35,154 nucleotides of DNA from an uncultured bacterium (lineage in GTDB: Bacteria > Bacillota > Clostridia > Oscillospirales > Oscillospiraceae): contig CASFCW010000011.1 of the NCBI GenBank assembly GCA_949293165.1, positions 1 through 35,154 of the forward strand, in the 5' to 3' direction. The position numbers and the translations under genes were made by a program. Numbering within the stretch: position 1 is the first letter of the stretch; each line of letters starts with the position of its first letter. Below are positions 1-8,183 of the stretch, piece after piece. Below the pieces are notes generated by a model. The model was given only the letters and a program-made list of their open reading frames with translations, was not told the origin of the DNA and did no database searches.

Positions 1-2
1 GG

Positions 3-1022
3 GCTGGGGTGGCCTATGAGACCCTGGGCGGGGTCAAGCCCAACCCCCGGTACAGCCTGGCGGTGGAGGGGGTCAGCCGGGGACAGGCCTTCGGCGCCGA
101 CTTCCTGCTGGCGGTGGGCGGCGGCAGCGTCATTGACACCGCCAAGGCCATTGCCGACGGGCTGGCCAACCCCGGCGTGGAGCTGTGGGACTTTTGGACA
201 GGAAAGGCTGCCCTGAAGGGGTCTATGCCTGTGGGCGTGGTGCTGACCATTCCCGCCGCCGGCAGCGAAAGCAGCAACTCCGCTGTGCTGACCCATGACG
301 AAACCCATGAGAAGCGGGGCCTGGGGTCTGACTTCCACCGCCCCCGCTTTGCCATCCTGAACCCCGAGCTGACCTTCACCCTTCCCGCCTATCAGGTGGC
401 CTGCGGGGTGGTGGACATTATGATGCACACCATGGATCGCTATTTCAACCCGGTTGCCTCCAACCAGCTGACGGATGAGCTGGCGGAGGGGCTGCTGCGC
501 ACGGTGGTGAGCAACGGCCGCCAGGCCATGGCCCATCCGGGGGAGTACCAGTCCATGAGCGAGCTGATGTGGGCGGGCAGCCTGTCCCACAACGGCCTGA
601 CCGGGCTGGGGCACCGGCCGGATTTCGCCCCCCATCAGCTGGGGCACGAGCTCAGCGCCATGTTCGACGTGGCCCACGGCGCCTCCCTTTCCGCCGTTTG
701 GAGCAGCTGGGCCAGGTACTGCGTGGACGCCAACCCCGGGCGGTTTGTCCGCTTTGGCGAGAAGGTATGGGGGCTGGATCTGGGCGGCAAACCGGAGCGG
801 GAGGCCGCCTTGGAGGCCATTGCGGCCACGGAGCGCTTTTTCCATGAGATTGGGATGCCGGTCTCCATCCCGGAGCTGTCCTGCGGCGTGCTGGAGGACG
901 GCGTGCTGGACGAGCTGGCTGTGCGGTGCACCTTCTACCACAAGCGCACCATCGGCACCTTCCAGGTGCTGGGGGAGAAGGACATCCGGGCTATCTACGG
1001 CATGGCAAACGCGGCGGTATAA
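3..1022 (+). CDS. Iron-containing alcohol dehydrogenase, 5'-truncated by window edge
   Basis: This is the last 340 codons of a group III (iron-dependent) alcohol dehydrogenase, the family of butanol dehydrogenase BdhA and YqhD, which reduces aldehydes with NAD(P)H in the cytoplasm. The frame is open to the left edge, so the real start lies outside and roughly 55-60 N-terminal residues are missing (inferred from where the nucleotide motif normally sits). Visible landmarks are the glycine-rich cofactor motif GGGSVIDTAKAIA and the metal-site segments VVDIMMHTMDRY (Asp, His), HQLGHELSA and DVAHGASLS (two His). The C-terminus is intact and a strong terminator follows directly. Nothing nearby links it to a pathway; general aldehyde detoxification or fermentative alcohol formation is a family-level guess. 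Family assignment is secure, substrate is not. Confidence 0.9.
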   Translation, partial: AGVAYETLGGVKPNPRYSLAVEGVSRGQAFGADFLLAVGGGSVIDTAKAIADGLANPGVELWDFWTGKAALKGSMPVGVVLTIPAAGSESSNSAVLTHDETHEKRGLGSDFHRPRFAILNPELTFTLPAYQVACGVVDIMMHTMDRYFNPVASNQLTDELAEGLLRTVVSNGRQAMAHPGEYQSMSELMWAGSLSHNGLTGLGHRPDFAPHQLGHELSAMFDVAHGASLSAVWSSWARYCVDANPGRFVRFGEKVWGLDLGGKPEREAALEAIAATERFFHEIGMPVSIPELSCGVLEDGVLDELAVRCTFYHKRTIGTFQVLGEKDIRAIYGMANAAV

Positions 1023-1030
1023 TCATAACG

Positions 1031-1067
1031 TCGGGGAAGGCGGAAACCCGCCTTCCCCGATTTTTTT
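1031..1067 (+). terminator. Intrinsic terminator of the alcohol dehydrogenase gene
   Basis: A perfect 13-bp GC-rich stem (1031-1043 with 1048-1060) closes a 4-nt loop and is followed by seven T residues (1061-1067). It ends transcription of the dehydrogenase. The T run overlaps the stop codon of the convergent Crp/Fnr gene. Confidence 0.92.
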
Positions 1068-1707
1068 ACCCGTTGTCCGGCCCATTCCCAACCAGCCGGT
1101 AGGCGCCTTTGCCCACCTTGACCACCAGCCCCTCCTGGGCAAACCGGTTCAAGATCCGCTGGAGCTGCCGGGGGCTGCAGTGCAGGTGAAAGGCCTCCCG
1201 CTCCAGCCCCTTCATCACCCCGCCCGGGCACTTATAATTCATATAGGTAAGGACCCGGTGGGGCAGGGAGCAGGGGGCGGCGTTCAGCGCGGTGATGGCC
1301 GCCAGCTTTTCCGTCAGGCTTCTGCACGCCAGCTGCAGGAACGCGTTGCTCCGGAGAAGGAGGGACTGGTGCTGGTCGATGGACAGGGCCAGGCAGAGCA
1401 GGGGCTCCGCGGCCTCCGTGTAAATGCTGCCGGCGCGGTTTTGGAACAGGTCCATATCGCCCAGGATGTAGTCGGTCCCTCCGCTGGAGAGGGAGTAGCG
1501 CCCCCCGTCATCCCGGATGAAGTAGATGCCCAGGCTGCCCTGGGCCACGATCTGAAACCACCGATCTGATTCCAGGGGGGAGTTGACCAGCTCCCCCTTT
1601 TCGTATTGCAGCAGGATCATCTCCGGGACCAGCGGCTTCAGCACGGCGGCATACCGGCTGCGCCCGGCCCAATCCTCCACCGCTGAGCGGTCTGATATTT
1701 TTCTCAT
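1066..1707 (-). CDS. Crp/Fnr-family transcriptional regulator
   Basis: A 213-residue one-component regulator with an N-terminal cyclic-nucleotide-binding-like beta barrel (about residues 15-125) and a C-terminal winged helix (about 150-205, recognition region around HCSPRQLQRILNRF). I chose the ATG at 1707 because GGGAGG lies 4 nt upstream; an in-frame ATG at 1749 has no such site. The barrel lacks the clustered N-terminal cysteines of FNR, so it is probably not an oxygen-sensing iron-sulfur protein; the effector is unknown. It is divergent from a MATE exporter and a dyad sits between them, so local control of the pump and of itself is likely (inference). It converges on the alcohol dehydrogenase. 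Confidence 0.85.
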   Translation of the reverse strand: MRKISDRSAVEDWAGRSRYAAVLKPLVPEMILLQYEKGELVNSPLESDRWFQIVAQGSLGIYFIRDDGGRYSLSSGGTDYILGDMDLFQNRAGSIYTEAAEPLLCLALSIDQHQSLLLRSNAFLQLACRSLTEKLAAITALNAAPCSLPHRVLTYMNYKCPGGVMKGLEREAFHLHCSPRQLQRILNRFAQEGLVVKVGKGAYRLVGNGPDNG

Positions 1708-1719
1708 TTGTCCTCCCAA

Positions 1720-1735
1720 CGAGACAGATGTCCCG
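1720..1735. promoter_or_regulatory. Dyad operator candidate between the Crp/Fnr gene and the MATE gene
   Basis: A 16-bp imperfect palindrome, half-sites CGAGACA and TGTCCCG around GA, with a single mismatched pair. It lies just downstream of the probable start point of the regulator gene and upstream of the -10 box of the MATE gene, where it could serve both autorepression and pump control. Size and symmetry suit a Crp/Fnr dimer; binding is inferred. Confidence 0.45.
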
Positions 1736-1747
1736 TTTTTTTCTCTC

Positions 1748-1776
1748 ATTGTACGCTATAATCCCGGTGTTTGCAA
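1748..1776 (-). promoter_or_regulatory. Promoter of the Crp/Fnr-family gene
   Basis: On the minus strand TTGCAA (1776-1771) and TACAAT (1753-1748) are separated by 17 bp, a good sigma-A promoter. Transcription would start near 1741, leaving a short leader that contains the dyad at 1720-1735. Confidence 0.6.
1757..1762 (+). promoter_or_regulatory. -10 box of the MATE gene
   Basis: A perfect TATAAT lies 28 bp before the MATE start codon. No good -35 box is found 16-18 bp upstream (T-rich sequence instead), which fits a promoter needing an activator. It overlaps the divergent promoter of the regulator gene. Confidence 0.5.
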
Positions 1777-1789
1777 GGGAGGACTGTTT

Positions 1790-3169
1790 ATGACATCGGT
1801 ATTTGAGGAATCCAATCTGTCCAAATCCATCTTTCGGGTAGGCGTCCCCGCCATGCTGGGGCAGCTGACCACGCTGATTTACAATCTGGCGGATACCTTT
1901 TTTGTCTCTCTCACCCAGGAGCCGGCCATGATTGCCGCCGTTACCCTGTGTACCCCCATCCTGCTGATTATCATGTCTGTGGCCTGTGTCTTTGGCATGG
2001 GCGGCAGCAGCGTGATTGCCCGGATGCTGGGCGAGGGGCGGAGGGAATCCGCCGGGAGGACCATGAATTTCTGCACCTGGGCCATTGTGCTGTCCGGCGT
2101 GGCCGCGGCTGGGGCGGGGCTGGTTTTCCTGCCGGAAATTGCGGTTGTGGCCGGGGCGGACGGGGAGAACATGGCCTATACCCGGGACTACCTGTTTTAT
2201 GTGTTTTGCGGGGCCCCCTTTATCATGCTGTCCAACGGCTTTGTCCACCTGTTCCGCTCCGCCGGACTGATCCGGGAGAGCACGGTGGGGCTGATGCTGG
2301 GCAACGGCGTGAACATTGTGCTGGACTATCTGTTTATCATCCCCCTGGGCTGGGGGGCCGCCGGCGCGGCAGCCGCCACCGCCCTGGGCTTTTTCTGTTC
2401 CACCGTCTACTATTTCCTCCGCATGGCGGGGGAGTGCCGGCGTGGGAACGGCCTGTTTCCGCTGCGGCCCCGGCTGCGCGGCCTGGAAAGGGGGATGGTT
2501 GGCGGCGTGGTGGGCATTGGCATACCTGGGGCGCTGATTACCGTGCTGATGAGTGTGGCCAACATTGTGCTGAACAACTATATTTCCATTTACGGGTCCG
2601 ACGCTGTGGCGTCCTACGGGATTGCCTACAAAATTGATATGGTGCCCATCATGCTGCTGGTGGGCCTGTCCCAGGGGATCACGCCGCTGATTGGCTACGC
2701 CTGCGGGGCGGGCCAGACCAGGCGCATGGCGGACACCATGCGCCTGTCCATGGGGTATGGAATCCTGCTGGGCGCCTGCTTTACCCTGCTGTTCCTGGCT
2801 GCCGGCCGGCAGCTGGCGGGCGTATTCCTCCATGAGGAGGCGCTGATTGGGCAGACGGGGCGGTTTTTGGGCATCCTGTGCCTCTCCGCCCCGACACTGG
2901 GGGTGATTAACATGGTGACCGCCTATTTCCAGGCCCTGGGAAAGGCGGCTCAGTCCCTGGCCATCACCCTTATGCGCAACGCGGTGCTTTTTATCCCGGC
3001 GGTGATGCTGCTGAACCATCTGTGGGGCCTGTCCGGGGTGATTGCCGCCCAGCCGGTGGTGGAGGCCGTCCTCACCCTGGTCTGCGCGGCCCTTTACGGG
3101 CTGGAGCTGCGGAGGCAACCGGCGGAGGAGGGGGCGCGGACGGTGCGCCGCTCCCACTCGGAGGCGTGA
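1790..3169 (+). CDS. MATE family multidrug efflux transporter
   Basis: A 459-residue polytopic membrane protein of the MATE (MatE, DinF/NorM-like) family, which exports organic cations or drugs in exchange for Na+ or H+. About 12 hydrophobic segments form two halves; the N-terminal half carries the family segment VGVPAMLGQLTTLIYNLADTFFV, shown here only in part by its GVPAMLGQL and NLADTFF pieces, and the second half has GIGIPGALITVLM. Length is normal for the family. The start is the ATG at 1790 with AAGGGAGGA 7 nt upstream. It is divergent from a Crp/Fnr regulator that probably controls it, and a row of hairpins follows. The substrate cannot be read from sequence. Confidence 0.93.
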   Translation: MTSVFEESNLSKSIFRVGVPAMLGQLTTLIYNLADTFFVSLTQEPAMIAAVTLCTPILLIIMSVACVFGMGGSSVIARMLGEGRRESAGRTMNFCTWAIVLSGVAAAGAGLVFLPEIAVVAGADGENMAYTRDYLFYVFCGAPFIMLSNGFVHLFRSAGLIRESTVGLMLGNGVNIVLDYLFIIPLGWGAAGAAAATALGFFCSTVYYFLRMAGECRRGNGLFPLRPRLRGLERGMVGGVVGIGIPGALITVLMSVANIVLNNYISIYGSDAVASYGIAYKIDMVPIMLLVGLSQGITPLIGYACGAGQTRRMADTMRLSMGYGILLGACFTLLFLAAGRQLAGVFLHEEALIGQTGRFLGILCLSAPTLGVINMVTAYFQALGKAAQSLAITLMRNAVLFIPAVMLLNHLWGLSGVIAAQPVVEAVLTLVCAALYGLELRRQPAEEGARTVRRSHSEA

Positions 3170-3194
3170 TGGGGGACAGAGCAAATGAACACAT

Positions 3195-3213
3195 CCACCA
3201 GCGAAGCTGGTGG
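3195..3213. repeat. Small hairpin next to the palindromic repeat
   Basis: An 8-bp perfect stem CCACCAGC / GCTGGTGG with GAA loop, 25 bp after the MATE stop. Its core CAGCGAAGCTG recurs in the hairpin near 18810 inside another repeat, suggesting common building blocks. Confidence 0.6.
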
Positions 3214-3215
3214 TT

Positions 3216-3274
3216 CAGACTGTCGAAGAACCCCTGTTTTCGCTCAATGAAAACAGGGGTTCTTCGACAGTCTG
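3216..3274. repeat. Long perfect palindrome, left copy of a 50-nt inverted repeat pair
   Basis: Bases 3216-3240 pair perfectly with 3250-3274 (25 bp, 26 with the closing C-G pair) around a 7-nt loop. Bases 3227-3276 are identical, in reverse complement, to 35058-35107 nearly 32 kb away. It sits between the 3' ends of convergent genes (MATE and uxaA), the usual place for REP/BIME-like elements, and may help stop transcription from both sides. No transposase is nearby. Confidence 0.85.
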
Positions 3275-3304
3275 AGACGCGGTGCGAAAGCACCGCGTCT
3301 TTTG
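3275..3304 (+). terminator. Intrinsic terminator after the MATE gene
   Basis: An 11-bp stem (3275-3285 with 3290-3300) closed by a GAAA tetraloop, followed by a short T run on the plus strand. It probably terminates MATE transcripts; on the minus strand it lies just beyond the uxaA stop codon but lacks a T tail there. Confidence 0.7.
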
Positions 3305-3313
3305 GTTTGTCGG

Positions 3314-4795
3314 TTACAGGGTTACGCCGTCTTTGAAAATGGCGATGCCCCGGAAGCCCATCTCCTCCGCCTTGGAGGGGGAGCCGCTGGCGATTTCGAT
3401 GACCCGGTCAAACAGCCGCTGGGCGGTCTGGGCGATGGGTTCGCCGTCGGCGATGGGGCCGGCGTCAAAATCAATCCAGCCGGACTTCTTCCCGGCCAGC
3501 TGGCTGTTGCTGGAGATCTTCACCGTGGGGGCGGGGGCGCCGAAGGGGGTGCCCCGGCCGGTGGTGAACAGGACGATGTGGGCGCCGGCGGCGGTCATGG
3601 CGGTGGCGGACACCAGGTCGTTGCCCGGGCCGTAGAGCATGTTCAGGCCGTGGGCGGTTACCCGGTCGCCGTAGCCGATGACGTCGGCGATGGGGGCGGT
3701 GCCGCCCTTCTGGACGCAGCCGCAGGATTTGTCCTCCAGGGTGGTGATGCCGCCCTTCTTATTGCCGGGGGAGGGGTTTTCATACACCGTCTCGTGGTGG
3801 CTGATGAAGTAGTCCTTGAAGCCGTTGAGCATGCGGGTGGCCTTGTCAAAGACCTCCCTGCTGACGCAGCGGTTGAGGAGCATCCCCTCGGCGCCGAACA
3901 TCTCAGGCACCTCGGTGAGCACGGTGCTGCCCCCCCGGGCGATCATCATGTCGCTGAATACGCCCACGGTGGGGTTGGCGGTGACGCCGGACAGGCCGTC
4001 GGAGCCGCCGCACTTCATGCCGATGACCAGCTCGCTGACGGGGATAGGCTCCCGGCGGAACTGGCCGGCGAAGGCGGCGCATTCCTCCAGCAGGGCGCGG
4101 CCGGCGGTAAATTCGTCCTCCACATCCTGGCAGACCAGGAACTTGATCCGGTCGGGGTCGAAGTCCCCCAGCTCCGCCAGGAACTGGTCAGGCTGGAGGT
4201 TTTCACAGCCCAGGCTCAGCACCAGCACGGCGCCGGCGTTGGGGTGGTGGGCCAGAGCGGCCAGCAGCTTCCGGGTCTGGGCGTGGTCGGCGCCGGTCTG
4301 GGAGCAGCCGTAGGGATGGGGGAAGGCGTACAGCCCCTCGACGGTGCCGGACACCAGATCCTGGTTGTCCCGGGCCAGCTTGGCGGCCACGTCGTTGACA
4401 CAGCCCACGGTGGGGATGATCCAGATCTCGTTGCGGACGGCGGCGCGGCCATCCCTGCGGCGGAAGCCCTGGAAGGTCTCGGGCGTTACCGGCTCCACGG
4501 TGGGGACGGCGGGCTGGTAGGTGTACTCCTCCTCGCCGGACAGGTTGGTTTTGGCGTTGTGGGTGTGGACCCAGGCGCCCGCCTGGATGGGGGCGGTGGC
4601 ATGGCCAATGGGGTAGCCGTACTTGATCACGGCGCCCCCTTCCTCAATGGGGGACAGGGCGATCTTGTGGCCCTGGGGGATGGCCTCAATGGCGGTGACG
4701 GACAGGCCGTCCAGGGAGATGGTCTCCCCGGCCTCCACGGGGTGGAGGGCGACGGCCACGTTGTCCCGGCTGGTAATACGGATCAGCTTGGTCAT
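3314..4795 (-). CDS. uxaA: Altronate dehydratase (UxaA family)
   Basis: A 493-residue cytoplasmic dehydratase that converts D-altronate to 2-keto-3-deoxy-D-gluconate, the last step of the tagaturonate branch of sugar-acid breakdown. The N-terminal SAF-type domain (about residues 1-95, including DNVAVAL and IKYGYPIGHA and VHTHNAKTNLSG) and the C-terminal catalytic part (with EIWIIPTVGCVND, GCSQTGADH, MKCGGSDGLSG and KSCGCVQKGG) match full-length UxaA, and the size equals that of the E. coli enzyme. I take the ATG at 4795, 7 nt after GAGAGGGG; a TTG two codons upstream is almost on the ribosome site. It is the last gene of the lgoD-dctPQM-uxaB-uxaA operon, 15 bp after uxaB. The family also contains galactarate-type dehydratases, but the uxaB neighbour argues for altronate. 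Confidence 0.92.
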   Translation of the reverse strand: MTKLIRITSRDNVAVALHPVEAGETISLDGLSVTAIEAIPQGHKIALSPIEEGGAVIKYGYPIGHATAPIQAGAWVHTHNAKTNLSGEEEYTYQPAVPTVEPVTPETFQGFRRRDGRAAVRNEIWIIPTVGCVNDVAAKLARDNQDLVSGTVEGLYAFPHPYGCSQTGADHAQTRKLLAALAHHPNAGAVLVLSLGCENLQPDQFLAELGDFDPDRIKFLVCQDVEDEFTAGRALLEECAAFAGQFRREPIPVSELVIGMKCGGSDGLSGVTANPTVGVFSDMMIARGGSTVLTEVPEMFGAEGMLLNRCVSREVFDKATRMLNGFKDYFISHHETVYENPSPGNKKGGITTLEDKSCGCVQKGGTAPIADVIGYGDRVTAHGLNMLYGPGNDLVSATAMTAAGAHIVLFTTGRGTPFGAPAPTVKISSNSQLAGKKSGWIDFDAGPIADGEPIAQTAQRLFDRVIEIASGSPSKAEEMGFRGIAIFKDGVTL

Positions 4796-4810
4796 GGTCA
4801 AACCCCTCTC

Positions 4811-6301
4811 TTACAGGCAGGAGGCGTAGGCAGCCTTGGCGCCCTGGGCGCGGATCAGGTTCAGGTCGGCCAGCACCGCGGCCTCCAGGCCGGCGATCTT
4901 GGTCAGGTCCTGATCCCACATCTGCTCGTTGGTCAGCACGGCGCGGACCAGAGCCTCGGCGCTGTCGTCCCTGTGGTCCCAGTAGAACTCCAGGGCCCAG
5001 CGGTCATCGCTGATGGTGTAGGTGTTGCCCTTGGGACGGCGGCAGACCAGGCCGGCGTCGGTGAGCTCCTGGATGTCGTTGGAGTAGAAGGCGATGTAGG
5101 CGGCCAGGCTCATGGTCAGGCAGGGGGGCAGCTTGCCCTCCTTGTCGATGTACTCCAGGAAGCTGGGCATGTTGCGGGCCTTCCACTTGGAGGTGGAGTT
5201 GAGGGAGATGCTCATCAGCTCGTGGTCCACGAAGGGGTTGTTGAAGCGGTCCTCCACGGCGCTGGCGAAGTCCTCCAGGTCCTTCTTGTCCAGGGGCAGG
5301 GTGGGGATGACCTCCTCATGGAGCATCTTGTTCATAAAGCCCCGGACGTCGTCGTCATGCATGCAGTCCCGGACAATGTCGAAGCCGGCCAGATAGGCGC
5401 CCAGGACAAAGCCGGTGTGGGCGCCGTTGAGGATGCGGACCTTACGCTTTTTGTAGGGGGTCACGTCGGGCACCACAATGCAGTTGACGCCGGCCTTCTT
5501 GAAGGGCAGCTTGTCCTCCAGCCAGGCGGGGCCCTCAATGTTCCACACGCCAAAGACCTCGCCCACGTCGATGAGCTCGTCGTGATAGCCGTTGGCCTCC
5601 TCCAGGCGCTGGACCTCCTGGGCGTCCTTAATGCGGCCGGGGACGATGCGGTCCACCAGGGTGGAGCAGAAGGTGCACTGGGCGCACCAGGCCTTGAACT
5701 CGGCCTCCAGGCCCCACTGGTCGATGTACTGGCCCACGCACTTCTCCAGCTCCTTGCCGTTGTTGTCAATCAGCTCGCAGGAGAGGATGACCAGGGGCTT
5801 CCTGCCGGCCTGCCAGCGCTTGTACAGCACCTGGGTCAGCTTGGCGGGGAAGGAGGAGGGGGGGCAGTCGTCCTTCTGGCAGGCGGGGTCGTAGACGATG
5901 CCGGCCTCGGTGGTGTTGGAGACGATGTACTCCAGATCGTCGGACACGGCAACCTCCATCATGGCGTCGTAGTCCGCCTTCTCATAGGGGTTGAGGCAGC
6001 GGCTGACAGAGGAGATGACCCGCTTGCGGTCCACCTTCTCGCCGTTTTCACGGCCCCGGAGGTACAGGGTGTACAGGCCCTCCTGCTCATTGATGAGCTT
6101 GGCCAGGCCGGGAGCGATGGGCTGCACCAGCACCGCCTTGCCGTTGAAACCCGCCTTCTCATTGGACACGTCGAACCAGTAGTCCACAAAGGCCCGGAGG
6201 AAGTTGCCCTCGCCGAACTGCAGGATCTTCTCGGGGGCGTTTTCCAGAATATATCCGTCGTAGCCGGACTTTTTCAGCACCGCGTAATTGAGCTTTTCCA
6301 C
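4811..6301 (-). CDS. uxaB: Tagaturonate reductase (altronate oxidoreductase)
   Basis: A 496-residue NAD-dependent enzyme of the long-chain mannitol dehydrogenase family that reduces D-tagaturonate to D-altronate. Seen in the sequence: the N-terminal Rossmann segment ILQFGEGNFLRAFVD (residues 26-40), SNTTEAGI (128-135), SCELIDNNG, FCSTLVDRIVPG, and the catalytic pattern K287, N292, H295 in KVRILNGAHTGF. These segments follow E. coli UxaB rather than fructuronate reductase. The start is GTG at 6301, supported by GAGGTGA 6 nt upstream. It is flanked by the TRAP permease gene dctM and by uxaA in one operon. It would accept tagaturonate made by the LgoD-like dehydrogenase; no uronate isomerase (uxaC) is present in the window. 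Confidence 0.93.
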   Translation of the reverse strand: MEKLNYAVLKKSGYDGYILENAPEKILQFGEGNFLRAFVDYWFDVSNEKAGFNGKAVLVQPIAPGLAKLINEQEGLYTLYLRGRENGEKVDRKRVISSVSRCLNPYEKADYDAMMEVAVSDDLEYIVSNTTEAGIVYDPACQKDDCPPSSFPAKLTQVLYKRWQAGRKPLVILSCELIDNNGKELEKCVGQYIDQWGLEAEFKAWCAQCTFCSTLVDRIVPGRIKDAQEVQRLEEANGYHDELIDVGEVFGVWNIEGPAWLEDKLPFKKAGVNCIVVPDVTPYKKRKVRILNGAHTGFVLGAYLAGFDIVRDCMHDDDVRGFMNKMLHEEVIPTLPLDKKDLEDFASAVEDRFNNPFVDHELMSISLNSTSKWKARNMPSFLEYIDKEGKLPPCLTMSLAAYIAFYSNDIQELTDAGLVCRRPKGNTYTISDDRWALEFYWDHRDDSAEALVRAVLTNEQMWDQDLTKIAGLEAAVLADLNLIRAQGAKAAYASCL

Positions 6302-6336
6302 AAGAAATCACCTCATATATCAATTTGCGGAACAGG

Positions 6337-6368
6337 CGGGTACGGCGGACAGTTGTCCGCCGCACCCG
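6337..6368. promoter_or_regulatory. Intercistronic hairpin between dctM and uxaB
   Basis: An 8-bp stem CGGCGGAC / GTCCGCCG (6343-6350 with 6355-6362) with AGTT loop, extended by a few outer GGGT/ACCC pairs. It has no T tail on the minus strand, so it is more likely an mRNA-stabilising or processing hairpin that separates transporter from enzyme expression than a full terminator. Confidence 0.55.
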
Positions 6369-6379
6369 GTTCAAGTGAA

Positions 6380-7666
6380 TCAGCCGAACAGAGCCAGGAT
6401 GCCGGTGGAGAACACAGGCACATAGGTGATCAGCAGCAGATTGATGACCAGCAGCAGGTAGAACGGGACGGCTTCCCGGATAAACTTGCCCGTCTTGCAG
6501 CCGGTGATGCCGCAGGTGACGAACATCAGGGTGCCCATGGGGGGAGACAGAGCGCCGATGGCGTTGTTGAAGATGTAGGTCATGGCGAACTGGATCTCGT
6601 TGATGCCGTACTCCTTGGCGATGGGGTGGAGCAGAGGCACCAGGATAATCATGGAGGCGTTGCCCTCGATGAACATACCCACGATGAGCAGGAAGATGTT
6701 GACGATCAGCAGGAACACATACTTGTTGTCGATGGTGGACACGATCCACTCGGTCAGCATCTGGGGAATGCGCTCCTTGGTCAGCACCCAGGAGAAGACG
6801 CTGGCGGCGGAGACGATGAGCATGATGGAGGAGGTGGTGCACACAGTCTCCTTGAAGCCCTGCTTCAGGTCGGCCCAGTGCATCTCGCGGTAGATGATGC
6901 CCAGCAGCATGGCGTAGATAATGGCCACGGCGCCGGCCTCGGTGGCGGTAAACACGCCGATGCGGATGCCGCCGATGATGATGACGGGCAGCAGCAGAGG
7001 CAGGATGGCGGGCTTGATGGCCTTGACATACTCAGCGCCGGACACCTTGGTGGTGCGGATGGGGGCGTAGCCGCGCTTCTTGGAGACGAAGCGGACAAGA
7101 ACCATCATGGTCACGCACAGCAGGAGGCCAACAGTAATACCGGACATGAACAGGTCACCGATGGACACGTTGGCGATGCAGCCGTACAGGATCATGGAAA
7201 TTCCGGGGGGGATCAGGGGGGTAATCATGGCGGAAGCGGCGGTGACCACAGAGGAGAACTCCTTGGAGAAGCCCTTCTTCTCCATCTCGGGCACCAGCAT
7301 CTTGGCTTCCATGGCTGCGTCAGCCAGGTTGGAGCCGGACAGGCCGCCCATCAGGGTGGACAGCAGCACGTTCACCTGGGCCAGGCCGCCGTACATGCGG
7401 CCGGTGAGCACCTCGCAAAAGCCCATGATCCGGGCGGTAACGCCGGTGTAGTTCATCATAATACCGGCGCACACGAAGAAGGGGATGGCCAGCAGGGAGA
7501 TGCTTTCCACACCCACGATGGACTGCTGCGCAAACACAACGGAGTTTACGCCGGGGTTAAGCAGGAAGTAGATTGCAGCGCCGCCCAGCACGGAGATAAA
7601 GACGGGAACCTTCAAAAACAGCAGTACGAGCATCACAATGGACGCCAGAGCCAACACTTCACTCAT
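6380..7666 (-). CDS. dctM: TRAP transporter large permease subunit (DctM)
   Basis: The 428-residue large membrane subunit of a tripartite ATP-independent periplasmic transporter, which drives solute uptake with a Na+ gradient. It is almost entirely hydrophobic (about 12 membrane helices) and shows DctM-family segments such as MGGLSGSNLADAAM, ITPLIPPGISMILYG and GALSPPMGTLMFV. It overlaps the dctQ stop by 4 nt (ATGA), which implies translational coupling and the usual complex with DctQ. With DctP it should import a sugar acid for the downstream uxaB-uxaA enzymes (inference from operon). Confidence 0.95.
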   Translation of the reverse strand: MSEVLALASIVMLVLLFLKVPVFISVLGGAAIYFLLNPGVNSVVFAQQSIVGVESISLLAIPFFVCAGIMMNYTGVTARIMGFCEVLTGRMYGGLAQVNVLLSTLMGGLSGSNLADAAMEAKMLVPEMEKKGFSKEFSSVVTAASAMITPLIPPGISMILYGCIANVSIGDLFMSGITVGLLLCVTMMVLVRFVSKKRGYAPIRTTKVSGAEYVKAIKPAILPLLLPVIIIGGIRIGVFTATEAGAVAIIYAMLLGIIYREMHWADLKQGFKETVCTTSSIMLIVSAASVFSWVLTKERIPQMLTEWIVSTIDNKYVFLLIVNIFLLIVGMFIEGNASMIILVPLLHPIAKEYGINEIQFAMTYIFNNAIGALSPPMGTLMFVTCGITGCKTGKFIREAVPFYLLLVINLLLITYVPVFSTGILALFG

Positions 7667-8163
7667 TGTTCAACCGCCTCCTTCGCCTCGGACTTGACGC
7701 CCTTAAACAGGGCATAGAAGTAGCTGATGACCATCAGCACATAGGATACGGGAGCGATCCCGTAGATGATTACATAGGGGATTTTCAGCATGGGGGTGGA
7801 ACGGCCGCTGCGGATAAAGATCTCCAGATAGCCGAAGCTCTGGTACAGCAGGTAGCCCAGCACGGCCACCACGATCACGGAAATCAGGACCTCCACAACC
7901 TTCTGCAGCTTCTTGGGGAGCATATCCACCACCATCTCAATGGCAACCTGATTGCCGGCACGGAAGGCGGCGCCGGCGGCGGCGAACACGATCCAGACCA
8001 TGCAGGCCAGCTGAACCTCCTCCAGCCAGGTGAACGGCTTATTGAACACATAGCGGAAGGGCACACCGGCGAAGGTGAGCACAATCAGAATCGCCAGGAC
8101 GACAGATGCCACCACAATATCCAGGTTGCAAAGCACTCGTTTCAAACTGCTGCCTTGCTTCAT
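7663..8163 (-). CDS. dctQ: TRAP transporter small permease subunit (DctQ)
   Basis: A 166-residue protein with four predicted membrane helices (near residues 15-35, 50-65, 90-110 and 130-155), matching the DctQ family in size and in the segment FTWLEEVQLACMVWIVFAAAG, of which the WLEE motif and the following helix are typical. It partners DctM to form the membrane part of the TRAP carrier. It is preceded by an AAGGAGGAAACC-type ribosome site and separated from dctP by a strong hairpin. Confidence 0.93.
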   Translation of the reverse strand: MKQGSSLKRVLCNLDIVVASVVLAILIVLTFAGVPFRYVFNKPFTWLEEVQLACMVWIVFAAAGAAFRAGNQVAIEMVVDMLPKKLQKVVEVLISVIVVAVLGYLLYQSFGYLEIFIRSGRSTPMLKIPYVIIYGIAPVSYVLMVISYFYALFKGVKSEAKEAVEQ

Positions 8164-8183
8164 AGGGTTTCCTCCTTACTGAT

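Noticed and set aside
1583..1789. 69-residue N-terminal extension of the MATE protein
   Set aside because: Antisense to the start of the Crp/Fnr gene and across both promoters; the ATG at 1790 has a strong ribosome site.
1508..3184. Minus-strand open frame of 558 codons opposite the MATE gene
   Set aside because: Gln/His/Pro-rich mirror frame that would also run into the Crp/Fnr gene in another frame.
3302..7717. Plus-strand open frame of 1,471 codons opposite uxaA, uxaB and dctM
   Set aside because: Its translation is Gly/Val/His/Asp-rich and matches no family; it lies antisense to three genes with clear family motifs. Such frames arise from the codon bias of GC-rich genes.
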